47,475 nt of DNA, taken from positions 98,903-146,377 of the forward strand of contig DHOO01000039.1 in assembly GCA_002409975.1 (NCBI GenBank), given 5' to 3'. The translations under genes and the position numbers were made by a program. Positions 33,810 to 42,096 of the stretch are shown here, piece by piece (positions within the stretch are counted from its first letter, which is position 1; each line of letters begins with the position of its first letter). The notes under the pieces are model-generated. The model was not told the DNA's origin, made no database searches, and saw only the letters and a program-made list of their open reading frames with translations. This DNA is from Firmicutes bacterium UBA5388 (GTDB taxonomy: Bacteria > Bacillota > UBA4882 > UBA10575).

Positions 33810-35297
33810 CTATAGCATATTAATTTGCTGCGCAATTTCATAAACAGCGGGAAGGATAAGAACAGTTCCATCCCTGCGTAAAGCCGTTCCCGATACTAAT
33901 CTTGTTTCGTCTCTTGGTTTTTCCTGTCGCAAGATTATGATCTCTTCGTAACCCATTAACTCTTTGACGAGCAGACCATATTTGGCACGGCCACACGCAA
34001 CAATAATAACTAGTAATTCTTCAGAAGAGGAGTAATCTCCTTCCATATCTATAAGCGGAATGACCTCCGGATAACGTAGGAGGAAAAGCATACTCCCGCT
34101 TTTTTGAATTTCCCGTTTATTAATGGTCAGATTATGATTGAAATTTCGCGCTGGAAGAGCGTAAAGCTGTTCGCCGGCCTTAAAAATAAGACCCCTAATC
34201 TCCTGAGGAAAAACAGGAATATTAAGTTTTACCAGACCGCCCTCAGTTCCATCAAAACAAAGCCAACCCTGAAGTTTCTTGATCGCTTCTTCTATCTCCT
34301 TAAAACTTGCCAGCGCCATGAAAGAGTCATTAGGCCCTGATCGAGGATAAGCTTGCGGAGCATTTTCCACTGTAACCGTAATCGATAAAACGCCCTCCGT
34401 TCTTTCGGCTTTAAATACCAAGCGCTTCTGCTCGCCATGGCTTCCGGAACTATTTGCCTGTTCTGATAAAAGAATACGGATTAAAGCCGTTAAAGGCTGA
34501 ACAAGTTTACCCGCCATTTCCCTATTAATCTCTAATTCGGCTCCGATAAACTTCACTTCAATATCCTGGCTACAAGTTTGACTTACTCTCAAAAATAACC
34601 CTTCGACTGGAATTAGGTGAAGCTGCAGAGCTTTCTCCCTTAAACCCGAAGTTAACTCTTCCAATGTCTCCAGGTAACATCCTACTTGTTCCCAGTCAGT
34701 AAGGGTATTTCCCCCACGGCGATACAGAGCAAGTAATTCATCTTTTACCACCGTAAGTTTGCCTAAATTTTCCAAAAAGGGTTGCACCGGGCCTGGTTTA
34801 ACCCATTTTCCCATCAAGTTCTCTTCCGACATCAACTCTCTCTGGGTTTTAACGATTGATTCTGTAAGTTTCTCTTGTACTAATCCTAGCTGAGTGGAAT
34901 CAGTTACTAACTTTCTAACTCGCTCCACCCAGTTTTTTCCACTGACCAACTCGGCCGGAAAAGTGTCCTCTAGATAAGTAGAAAGTTCTAAGGTTAAATC
35001 CAATAGGGTAGAAATAGCTAGCGGCTTTAAGCGAGTTATTCCTTGATCAACAGAAGCAAAAAGTTTTTCCGCCTCAAACATAATTTGACTGATCGAGTCG
35101 ATACCAACAATCTCTGATGAGCCCTTAATGGTATGAGCAATCCTATACATTTCCTCACGATAATTATCTTGTTCGTCTTGGTCCGCCAATAACTTTCGTA
35201 AGATAACAGCTAATCTAAGTAGCTGTTCTAAGGTCTCATCGGTGTATACTGAAACTAGTTCATCATCGACCAATGATTGGTCTTCAAAACCGGACAT
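33810..35297 (-). CDS. CheA-like Hpt-CheW protein with decayed kinase domain
   Basis: A 495-residue CheA relative. The N-terminal Hpt domain has the phospho-histidine in YRIAHTIKGSSEIVG (His55). The middle looks like the CheA dimer/ATPase part (LHLIPVEGLFLRVSQT), but the N box that should read roughly LRNAVDHG is LIRILLSEQANSSGSHG and no GxG ATP-lid boxes are seen. The C-terminus from about residue 360 is a CheW-like domain. It probably cannot phosphorylate itself; it could be a phospho-acceptor or scaffold. No receptor, CheY or CheW gene is nearby. ATG start after AGGAGTGAAG. A separate gap of 117 bp precedes lepB. Confidence 0.82.
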   Translation of the reverse strand: MSGFEDQSLVDDELVSVYTDETLEQLLRLAVILRKLLADQDEQDNYREEMYRIAHTIKGSSEIVGIDSISQIMFEAEKLFASVDQGITRLKPLAISTLLDLTLELSTYLEDTFPAELVSGKNWVERVRKLVTDSTQLGLVQEKLTESIVKTQRELMSEENLMGKWVKPGPVQPFLENLGKLTVVKDELLALYRRGGNTLTDWEQVGCYLETLEELTSGLREKALQLHLIPVEGLFLRVSQTCSQDIEVKFIGAELEINREMAGKLVQPLTALIRILLSEQANSSGSHGEQKRLVFKAERTEGVLSITVTVENAPQAYPRSGPNDSFMALASFKEIEEAIKKLQGWLCFDGTEGGLVKLNIPVFPQEIRGLIFKAGEQLYALPARNFNHNLTINKREIQKSGSMLFLLRYPEVIPLIDMEGDYSSSEELLVIIVACGRAKYGLLVKELMGYEEIIILRQEKPRDETRLVSGTALRRDGTVLILPAVYEIAQQINML

Positions 35298-35396
35298 GCT
35301 TCTTCACTCCTTAGTCATACAGCGAACCACCGGATTTTCGATTTTATACTCGGGATCGTTTCTCTCCAATTCATAATGTTAATCGACACCTTGTCT

Positions 35397-35425
35397 AAAA
35401 AACTTAAGCTTCGGACTTAAACTTT
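35397..35425 (-). terminator. probable terminator of valS
   Basis: On the minus strand, AAAGTTTAAG and CTTAAGTTTT can pair with two wobble pairs around a seven-base loop, followed by Ts. It lies 80 bases past the valS stop. The stem is AT-rich and only moderately convincing. Confidence 0.5.
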
Positions 35426-35504
35426 CTGTCAAAGTAAAAAGACAAAAAGGCAGCTGATTCTTTTTGCGCCTCAGCACGTAAATAATTAATCTCATAATAG
35501 TTTT

Positions 35505-38153
35505 TTAGGATAACTCTACCAGCCTACTCTTTACTTTCTCATAATCAATCTCTATATCAGCCAATTTCTGCCGTTCTTTTTCCACTACAATTGGGGGCGC
35601 CTTCGTTACAAACTGCTCATTAGCAAGTTTAGCGGCTAACCGTTTTCTTTCCCCTTCTAAAGTAGAAAGCTCCTTTTGTAGACGTTTAGCCTCTAACTCA
35701 AGGTCAACCATTCCTGCTAACGGCAGATATATTTCTACCCCTTCCACCACCGCAGTCATTGCTTTGCCAGGCTTAACCGCTTTGTCAGACTGGATCTCAA
35801 TTTTGTTAAGCCCAACTAGGGTTTCAAGGTATAAGCGGTTTTCTGTAAGAATCTTTTGTTTATCTTCTTCAGCCAAGAAAATCGCTTCCACTTTCCTTCC
35901 CGGATCCACTCCGGCATCCGCCCTAATGTTTCTGATCGCGCGGGTGATATTCATAATTAGTCCCATCTCCTTTTCAGCTAAGGGATCTAATAACTGATCA
36001 TCCGCTGCCGGCCAGTGAGCAAGCATCACAGTCTCTCCTTGATGGGGAAGAGCCTGCCAGATTTCTTCAGTAATAAAAGGCATATAGGGATGGAGGAGAA
36101 CCATAATTTGACGAAAGACCTTCACCAACACCTGTTGAGTGGTATAGCGCTTTTTACCCTCGGTTTTGAGGAGAGGTTTTGCCATCTCAATATACCAGTC
36201 ACAAAACTCGTTCCAAATAAAATCGTAGAGCAAATTAGCCAAGCCGCCCAGGTCATAACGGTCAAGCATCATACTGGCTTCCGCTATCACTCGTTGTAAA
36301 CGCGAGATAATATAACGGTCGGCTAGAGAAAGAGTAGCGGGATCAAGCTTAATCTCTCCTTGCTCAACCGGATAATCCTCTAAATTCATTAAAATAAAAC
36401 GCGCCGCATTCCATATTTTATTAGAAAAATTGCGAATTCCATCAATCTTCTCTAGTTGAAAACGCTGATCCTGACCAAGAGCGGTTCCAGTCGCCAGGGT
36501 AAAGCGCAAAGTATCTGTGCCGTATTTATCAATGACATCTAGGGGATCAATATTAGTCTCCGGTCGGGATTTACTCATTTTTTTCCCATCCTTATCCAGG
36601 ACTAATCCGTGGATCAGAACTTCGTGAAAAGGTTTTTCCCCCATAAATTCTAACCCCATAAAGATCATCCTCGCTACCCAGAAAAAGATAATATCTCTAG
36701 CCGTCACGAGGACAGCTGTGGGGTAAAAATGCTTTAATTCCTCGGTATTTTCTGGCCAGCCCATTGTCGAAAAAGGCCATAAGGCAGAAGAGAACCACGT
36801 ATCAAGGACATCTGGATCTTGTTCTATCTTCTCACTGCCGCACTGTGGACAAACGGTCGGCTCCTGATGAGCGGTAAATTCGGCTTGGCAGTCTTGGCAA
36901 TACCAAACAGGAATGCGATGACCCCACCATAACTGCCTGGATATACACCAATCTCGAATATTTTCCATCCAATTCAAATAGATTTTAGTAAAACGTTCCG
37001 GCACAAAGCGGATCTCCCCATCCTGTACCGCCTTGATCGCCGGCGCAGCCAGCGGTTTCATCTTCACAAACCATTGTTTAGAGATCAGAGGTTCAATAAC
37101 CGTATCACAACGATAACACGCGCCCACCGCATGGTTATGAACTTCTTCCCCTACTAGGTAGCCCTTTTCTTTCAATTCCACTAAAATTTGCTTTCGACAT
37201 TCATAACGATCCAGTCCCGCGTATTTACCGGCTTCAGCGGTCATCTTGGCATCAAAACCAACGACCGTGATCTGGGGCAGGTTATGTCTTAAACCGACTT
37301 CGAAGTCGTTGATATCATGAGCCGGAGTTACTTTAACCGCCCCGGTGCCAAACTCCCGATCGACCATGGCGTCAGCCACAATCGGGATCTCCCTCTTCAT
37401 GATGGGTAAAATTACTTTCTTTCCCACTAACTTTTGGTACCGTTCATCTTCCGGATGAACCGCAACTGCTGTATCGCCCAACATGGTTTCCGGACGGGTG
37501 GTAGCTACTTGAATATAGCCGTCCCCTTCTACCAGAGGATACCTCAAATGCCAAAGACGCCCTTCTTTTTCCTCATGTTCTACCTCAATATCCGAGATCG
37601 TAGTGGCACATTTAGGACACCAATTGACCAAGTAACTACCACGATAAATCAAACCTTTTTTATAAAGGCGAATAAAAACTTCCCGCACTGCCCGGGAACA
37701 CCCTTCATCCATCGTAAAGCGCTCCCGCTCCCAATCACAAGAGGAACCAATCTTTTTTAATTGTCGAACAATCGTCCCGCCATAATCCTTCTTCCAAGCC
37801 CAAACCCGTTCTAAAAATTGTTCCCGCCCTAACTCATACCGGGATTTCCCCTCTTTAGCAAGTTCTTCTTCTACCTTTACCTGAGTAGCAATCCCCGCGT
37901 GGTCGGTTCCGGGAATCCACATGGTATTATCACCCTTCATCCGATGGTAACGAACGAGGATATCTTGGAGGGTATTATTTAAGGCGTGCCCCAGATGAAG
38001 TTTACCGGTGACATTCGGTGGAGGGATCACAATCGCAAATGGTTTTTTTTCTCTTTCCACCTCAGCATGAAAATAGTTTTTTTCAACCCAGAAACGATAC
38101 CATTTTTCCTCCACCGTCTGTGGATCATAGACCTTAGGTAATTGCTGATTCAT
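35505..38153 (-). CDS. valS: valyl-tRNA synthetase
   Basis: An 882-residue class I synthetase of normal length. HIGH motif: PPPNVTGKLHLGHALNNTL. KMSKS motif: DGKKMSKSRPETN. The editing domain has TTRPETMLGDTAVAVHP, and a zinc-finger-like CQDC...CPQCG pair lies near residue 425. A coiled-coil tail (LEAKRLQKELSTLEGERKRL) ends the protein. I start it at ATG 38153 (MNQQLPK): the earlier in-frame ATG overlaps the GGGAGGA ribosome site itself. Expression is controlled by an upstream T-box that reads uncharged tRNA-Val. Confidence 0.97.
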   Translation of the reverse strand: MNQQLPKVYDPQTVEEKWYRFWVEKNYFHAEVEREKKPFAIVIPPPNVTGKLHLGHALNNTLQDILVRYHRMKGDNTMWIPGTDHAGIATQVKVEEELAKEGKSRYELGREQFLERVWAWKKDYGGTIVRQLKKIGSSCDWERERFTMDEGCSRAVREVFIRLYKKGLIYRGSYLVNWCPKCATTISDIEVEHEEKEGRLWHLRYPLVEGDGYIQVATTRPETMLGDTAVAVHPEDERYQKLVGKKVILPIMKREIPIVADAMVDREFGTGAVKVTPAHDINDFEVGLRHNLPQITVVGFDAKMTAEAGKYAGLDRYECRKQILVELKEKGYLVGEEVHNHAVGACYRCDTVIEPLISKQWFVKMKPLAAPAIKAVQDGEIRFVPERFTKIYLNWMENIRDWCISRQLWWGHRIPVWYCQDCQAEFTAHQEPTVCPQCGSEKIEQDPDVLDTWFSSALWPFSTMGWPENTEELKHFYPTAVLVTARDIIFFWVARMIFMGLEFMGEKPFHEVLIHGLVLDKDGKKMSKSRPETNIDPLDVIDKYGTDTLRFTLATGTALGQDQRFQLEKIDGIRNFSNKIWNAARFILMNLEDYPVEQGEIKLDPATLSLADRYIISRLQRVIAEASMMLDRYDLGGLANLLYDFIWNEFCDWYIEMAKPLLKTEGKKRYTTQQVLVKVFRQIMVLLHPYMPFITEEIWQALPHQGETVMLAHWPAADDQLLDPLAEKEMGLIMNITRAIRNIRADAGVDPGRKVEAIFLAEEDKQKILTENRLYLETLVGLNKIEIQSDKAVKPGKAMTAVVEGVEIYLPLAGMVDLELEAKRLQKELSTLEGERKRLAAKLANEQFVTKAPPIVVEKERQKLADIEIDYEKVKSRLVELS

Positions 38154-38212
38154 TTTAAATCCTCCCATCTATTAAGCTATTAAGAAATTACATACTTGAA
38201 TTTAACCACATA

Positions 38213-38305
38213 TCTGATTTCGTGACTAATCGCTCTATACCAGGGGAAACGCTTTCGCAAGCTTTCGCGATTTTCCCTGTTATCAATAGATGTCACGAAT
38301 TCAGA
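38213..38305 (-). repeat. nested inverted-repeat element A in the valS leader
   Basis: The outer arms TCTGATTTCGTGAC (38213-38226) and the complement of 38292-38305 match at 13 of 14 positions. Inside, CAGGGGAAACGC (38241-38252) pairs with 38267-38279 with one bulge and one wobble. The structure lies between the T-box terminator and valS, so it is transcribed when the T-box is read through. It is neither a terminator (no T run) nor part of the T-box. Confidence 0.6.
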
Positions 38306-38326
38306 CTAATATTGCTATACCCACTG

Positions 38327-38400
38327 GGAATTGTCTAATCAATATTTTCAATCACCTTATGTTTTGATTGAAGGGGTGTTTTCGGAAATTAGGCAATTCC
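38327..38400 (-). repeat. nested inverted-repeat element B in the valS leader
   Basis: The outer arms GGAATTGTCTAAT (38327-38339) and ATTAGGCAATTCC (38388-38400) pair at 12 of 13 positions with one wobble. The inner arms TTCAATCA (38347-38354) and TGATTGAA (38365-38372) pair exactly. The run-in to elements A and B is similar: GACTAAT, then GCT, TATACC and GGGAA or close variants, starting at 38224 and 38304, 80 bases apart. That suggests the two are copies of one mobile-like or structural module. Confidence 0.6.
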
Positions 38401-38421
38401 ATCATCTCTAAGTAAAATCCT

Positions 38422-38709
38422 GAAAAAATAAAAAACCTTTCATCACTTAAGGACGAAAGGTTAGTTTTCGCGGTACCACCTTAATTTCCCCGCACATTCG
38501 CAGAGGCTCAAATAGCGATAACGGGCTAATCCGCTTCAGTCTACTCCCATACAAACTGGTTCTCTCAAGGAGCCAGCCGTATATCTTCAAACGAAGAACT
38601 CCCGGACGACTTTCACCTTGAATTTTCCGCGGGGTTTTCCAGCCCAAGAACCCCTTTTCTGATCGGAACTTCAGGGTTACTCCTTCCGTTCAATGTCTTT
38701 ATTATACTT
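38422..38709 (-). promoter_or_regulatory. T-box riboswitch controlling valS
   Basis: The canonical T-box sequence AAGGTGGTACCGCG is on the minus strand at 38482-38469. It is followed by the competing terminator: AACCTTTC (38462-38455) pairs with GAAAGGTT (38441-38434), then a long T-rich run to 38422. Upstream, a stem I can be drawn: AGGAGTAAC loop-E-like motif, distal arms CCTGAAGTTCCG with CGGAAAATTCAAGG, and the 3' side of the specifier loop containing GTC at 38610-38608, with a second GTC directly after. GTC is a valine codon. The UGGU bulge fits a tRNA ending A73-CCA. Uncharged tRNA-Val should let transcription run into valS. Confidence 0.92.
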
Positions 38710-38716
38710 TCTTTCT

Positions 38717-38746
38717 ATAATACATGTTAGTTTTCATTTTTGTCAA
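38717..38746 (-). promoter_or_regulatory. promoter of the valS T-box leader
   Basis: On the minus strand, TTGACA (38741-38746), 18 bases, then TATTAT (38717-38722). Transcription would start near 38710, just before the stem I of the T-box. The opposite side, to the AraC-type gene at 38916, shows no clear promoter. Confidence 0.75.
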
Positions 38747-38915
38747 GAGCTGATCTCCTTAAGATCGTGTCAACCTACTGTAGGATTTTTTAAAAAGAAA
38801 CTTATTCCTGCGGCAATTAATACTTTTATCCTTTATAACTCTTTACTTACTAACAGGAAAAAAGCAACAAGGTCGCGAATCTAATAATAGCTATTTATTC
38901 CCGGAGGAAAGTAAG

Positions 38916-40226
38916 ATGCTTTATTTTAACAGTGACAGAATCGAAAAAAAGATTATTAAAATCGTTAAAGATTACTCCCTAGCCACTGGAAGTAACTGTT
39001 TTGTAATTGATAATAAAGGTATGGAGATCTTTTACGAACATACTTTACATAATCATTGCCAGCTTTGCTCTTTTCTTGCCGATGAAAAAAAACATTATCC
39101 CGCCCATTGCCGCCATTCTCATCTTTATGGTGGTTACCAAGCCGAGCGTTTTGGCGGCTCATATATCTATTTTTGCCCCCTCTCCCTCCTTTTTTGGGCT
39201 TCCCCCATCATGATCGACGGAATGAAAGAATTTACCTTAATCGGTGGTCCTGCCTTGCTAATCGCGGCAGATGAATACCTAACAGAAGAAGTATTGCTCA
39301 AACATAAAATTGTCGATCATAAACAAGCCATAATTAAAGAGCACATCCACTCCCTTCCATATATTGAAACTCAAAAAGCTAGCAGCTTGGCTGAACTACT
39401 TAAAAGCATTGCCATTTCTCTCTCTAAAGAACAAGAAGTCAGTTTGGAACAGAAGAAAATTCTTCTGCAGCAGCAGTCCCGTATCTCCGAATATATTCAA
39501 TATATTAAAGAAAACAAAGATCAACCTATGCAAGTAACCTCCTATCCCTTGAAAAAAGAACAGGAATTAATCCAATATATCAGTAAAGGGCAGAAAGCTG
39601 AGGCCCAACGTTTATTAAATGAGATCCTGGGCTATGTCTTCTTTGCCAGCGGCCAGGATTTTAACGTTATTAAACTGCGAACACTAGAACTCTTGGTTCT
39701 TCTTTCCCGAGCCGCCATCAACGGTGGCGCTGATGTGGAAGAGATCTTCGGTCTTAACTATAAATATATTAATCTCCTTGATAACTTTAAAACCATTGAA
39801 GAATTAACCTTTTGGCTCTCTAAAATCATGTTTCGCTTCACCGATCTCGTCTTTGACCTAAAAGAAGCCAAACACGCCGATCTGATCCACAAAGCTCTAC
39901 GGTATATACAAAGTAATTACCAGGGAAAAATTACCCTTGAAGAAGTGGCTACTCTCGTGAATCTAAGTCCCTCCTACTTTAGTAAAGTCTTTAAAGAAGG
40001 GATGAACTGTAGTTTTACCGGTTACTTAAACCGCTATCGTATCGACCAAAGTAAGCTCCTCCTTAAGACTACGGCTATCCCCCTTTCCGAAATCGGCGCG
40101 CTGGTCGGGTTTGAAGACCAGAGCTATTTCACAAAGATCTTCAAAAAAAATACCGGCATGCTGCCGGGTAAGTACCGCAGATCTAATTTGAGCATCTTCC
40201 AAAATACGCCAGAGATTCGTAACTAA
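38916..40226 (+). CDS. AraC-family regulator with N-terminal PocR-like sensor
   Basis: A 436-residue regulator. Residues 1-165 resemble the PocR sensory domain: CQLCSF, later CRHSHLYGGYQAERFGGSYIYFC and LFWASPI, including four cysteines. A helical linker (about 165-320, with a glutamine-rich segment) joins it to two AraC helix-turn-helix motifs near residues 335-425 (ITLEEVATLVNLSPSYFSKVFKE and LSEIGALVGFEDQSYFTKIFKK). PocR domains are thought to bind small hydrocarbon-type ligands and often guard corrinoid- or radical-enzyme genes. It converges on the minus-strand cluster that contains two UroD-fold proteins, a likely target. ATG start behind GGAGGAAAG. Confidence 0.88.
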   Translation: MLYFNSDRIEKKIIKIVKDYSLATGSNCFVIDNKGMEIFYEHTLHNHCQLCSFLADEKKHYPAHCRHSHLYGGYQAERFGGSYIYFCPLSLLFWASPIMIDGMKEFTLIGGPALLIAADEYLTEEVLLKHKIVDHKQAIIKEHIHSLPYIETQKASSLAELLKSIAISLSKEQEVSLEQKKILLQQQSRISEYIQYIKENKDQPMQVTSYPLKKEQELIQYISKGQKAEAQRLLNEILGYVFFASGQDFNVIKLRTLELLVLLSRAAINGGADVEEIFGLNYKYINLLDNFKTIEELTFWLSKIMFRFTDLVFDLKEAKHADLIHKALRYIQSNYQGKITLEEVATLVNLSPSYFSKVFKEGMNCSFTGYLNRYRIDQSKLLLKTTAIPLSEIGALVGFEDQSYFTKIFKKNTGMLPGKYRRSNLSIFQNTPEIRN

Positions 40227-40298
40227 GAGAATTATGTAATTCCTTAAACTCTTAAATTAAGATCTCCATATCTTCTTGGAGTTTGTCTCAGGCTCAAT

Positions 40299-42062
40299 CT
40301 ATTGCGAGCTTAAAATAACCGCATCCCTTTTATCCACATTAAGTTTTAAACTCTGCTCTTCGTTAAAATTATACTCTTTTTCATGTAAACAGTCCGTGAT
40401 TTGCGAGTGATTGAATAACTCTTTTCTTAATTCAACACTAACCGCAGAATCACTGTTATTAATAATAATAACTGCTCTCTTCTGGCCGTCATCTCTCAGA
40501 TAAGAGAGTACTTTTTTATTCTCAGTCAGCCTTATAGGCTTAAATCTACCCTCTACCAAAACCGCATTAGCCTTTCTGATCTTGATCAGCTTGGTAAATA
40601 ACTCAAGAGCCGCCGGTTCCGGGATCTTCTCATCCCAAATCATTGTTTTACGGCAGTCCGGATCTTCAGACCCATCGATCCCAATTTCATCACCATAGTA
40701 AATCATTGGTATTCCGACAAACGTCATCATAAAAATCATCGCTAATCTCATCTTGGTAAAATCATCATTACAAAGCGTTAAAAACCTGGCGGTATCATGG
40801 CTTCCTAACAAATTAAGCAAATAATACGGGGTTTCATCCTTATAATTTATAAAATTCTTATTTAAACTATTAATAAAATCCTCGCGATCCGCACTTCGGG
40901 TGACAAAAAAATCCAGTACCGCCTTTCTGAAGGGGTAATTCATGACTGAATCAAATTCATCCCCCATCAACCAGGGGGTTGCCTGATGCCAAACTTCGCC
41001 AATGATAAATACATCTTTCTTGATCGCTTTTAACCTATTTCTAAATTCCTTCCAAAAACTATGAGCGACCTCATCGGAAACATCCAAGCGCCAACCGTCA
41101 ATATCAAGCTCCCTGAGCCAGTACTCGGCAACACCGAGCAAATACTCCTTGACCTCGGGATGAGAAGAGTTTAAGCGCGGCATATTACTGATATTAACAC
41201 CGAAGGTCTCATAGTTGGGAACAGGATCAGTTTCAATGGAACCGCCATTAATATAAAACCACTTAAAATAGGGCGAGTCTTCTCCTTTTGCTACCACATC
41301 AAGAAAGAAGGGATGCTTATTGCTGCAATGATTAAAAACCGCATCAAGCACAATCTTAATTCCTTCTTGATGAGCTTTAGTCACCAGCTCTTTTAGCTCC
41401 TCTTTCGTACCGAAGTCGGGGTCAATCGTATAATAGTCAATAATATTATACTTATGGTTTGAATCGGATAACCATAAAGGAGTTATGTATAATACATTAA
41501 CCCCAAGCTCTTTTAAGTAATCGAGTTTTTCAATTATACCTCTAATGTTGCCTCCAAAGAAACTATTCCGCTTAGGTTTTGTGCCCCAGCTTTGTAGTCT
41601 TTTATCGCTGGTTTTTTCTCCCCCACGGTAAAACCGATCCGGAAAGATCTGATAAAAAATCGCTTGTTTGGCCCAGGTAGGGTACTCGGGTAAGTCATCA
41701 TCATTGATATAGGGAAATTGAAAATATCCCCCATACAAGGTATTTTCTGGAAAATTGTGGTCGAAACGGTCCGCCACATAAAATAATTCCTCGCCATTGT
41801 GATCAATTAATTTAAAGAAATATTTAAACCTTTTACTCGTTAACGTGATCGCCACTGTAAAATAAGCAAAATAGTCGTCATGAACAAAATATGACATCTT
41901 TTTCCATAACAAATTGGGTGTAAAGTCATATTTTTCAATATAATACACATAACACTCCTGAATATCATTTTTTGCCGTCCGCAGCCGTAAATTTATAGTA
42001 TCAGCAGATAAGGGATAGGCGTTTACACCAAAACTTTCGTGATAGATGGCTTCTTTTAACAC
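40299..42062 (-). CDS. cyclomaltodextrinase/neopullulanase-type glycosidase (GH13_20)
   Basis: A 587-residue GH13 enzyme with an N-terminal CBM34-like domain (LKEAIYHESFGVNAYPL, typical of neopullulanases), then the barrel. The catalytic triad is complete: Asp nucleophile in DGWRLDVSDE, Glu in IIGEVWH and Asp in LLGSHDTARF. No signal peptide; it acts on imported maltooligosaccharides or cyclodextrins. I start it at GTG 42062, where AGGAAGG lies upstream and the family N-terminus begins; a 22-codon longer frame to ATG 42128 would overlap the UroD gene by 32 bases. It is the last gene of the cluster and has a weak hairpin (40264-40281) after it. Confidence 0.9.
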   Translation of the reverse strand: MLKEAIYHESFGVNAYPLSADTINLRLRTAKNDIQECYVYYIEKYDFTPNLLWKKMSYFVHDDYFAYFTVAITLTSKRFKYFFKLIDHNGEELFYVADRFDHNFPENTLYGGYFQFPYINDDDLPEYPTWAKQAIFYQIFPDRFYRGGEKTSDKRLQSWGTKPKRNSFFGGNIRGIIEKLDYLKELGVNVLYITPLWLSDSNHKYNIIDYYTIDPDFGTKEELKELVTKAHQEGIKIVLDAVFNHCSNKHPFFLDVVAKGEDSPYFKWFYINGGSIETDPVPNYETFGVNISNMPRLNSSHPEVKEYLLGVAEYWLRELDIDGWRLDVSDEVAHSFWKEFRNRLKAIKKDVFIIGEVWHQATPWLMGDEFDSVMNYPFRKAVLDFFVTRSADREDFINSLNKNFINYKDETPYYLLNLLGSHDTARFLTLCNDDFTKMRLAMIFMMTFVGIPMIYYGDEIGIDGSEDPDCRKTMIWDEKIPEPAALELFTKLIKIRKANAVLVEGRFKPIRLTENKKVLSYLRDDGQKRAVIIINNSDSAVSVELRKELFNHSQITDCLHEKEYNFNEEQSLKLNVDKRDAVILSSQ

Positions 42063-42096
42063 TGTTTTTTCATCCTTCCTGACAAGAGATCTTAAC

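Noticed and set aside
38241..38279. A CcpA (cre-like) operator in GGAAACGCTTTCGC
   Set aside because: The match to the cre consensus is poor and the bases are explained better by the inverted-repeat arms of element A.
40264..40281. Terminator between the AraC-type and GH13 genes
   Set aside because: The stem (CTCCA/TGGAG) is only five base pairs with a mixed tail; too weak to call.
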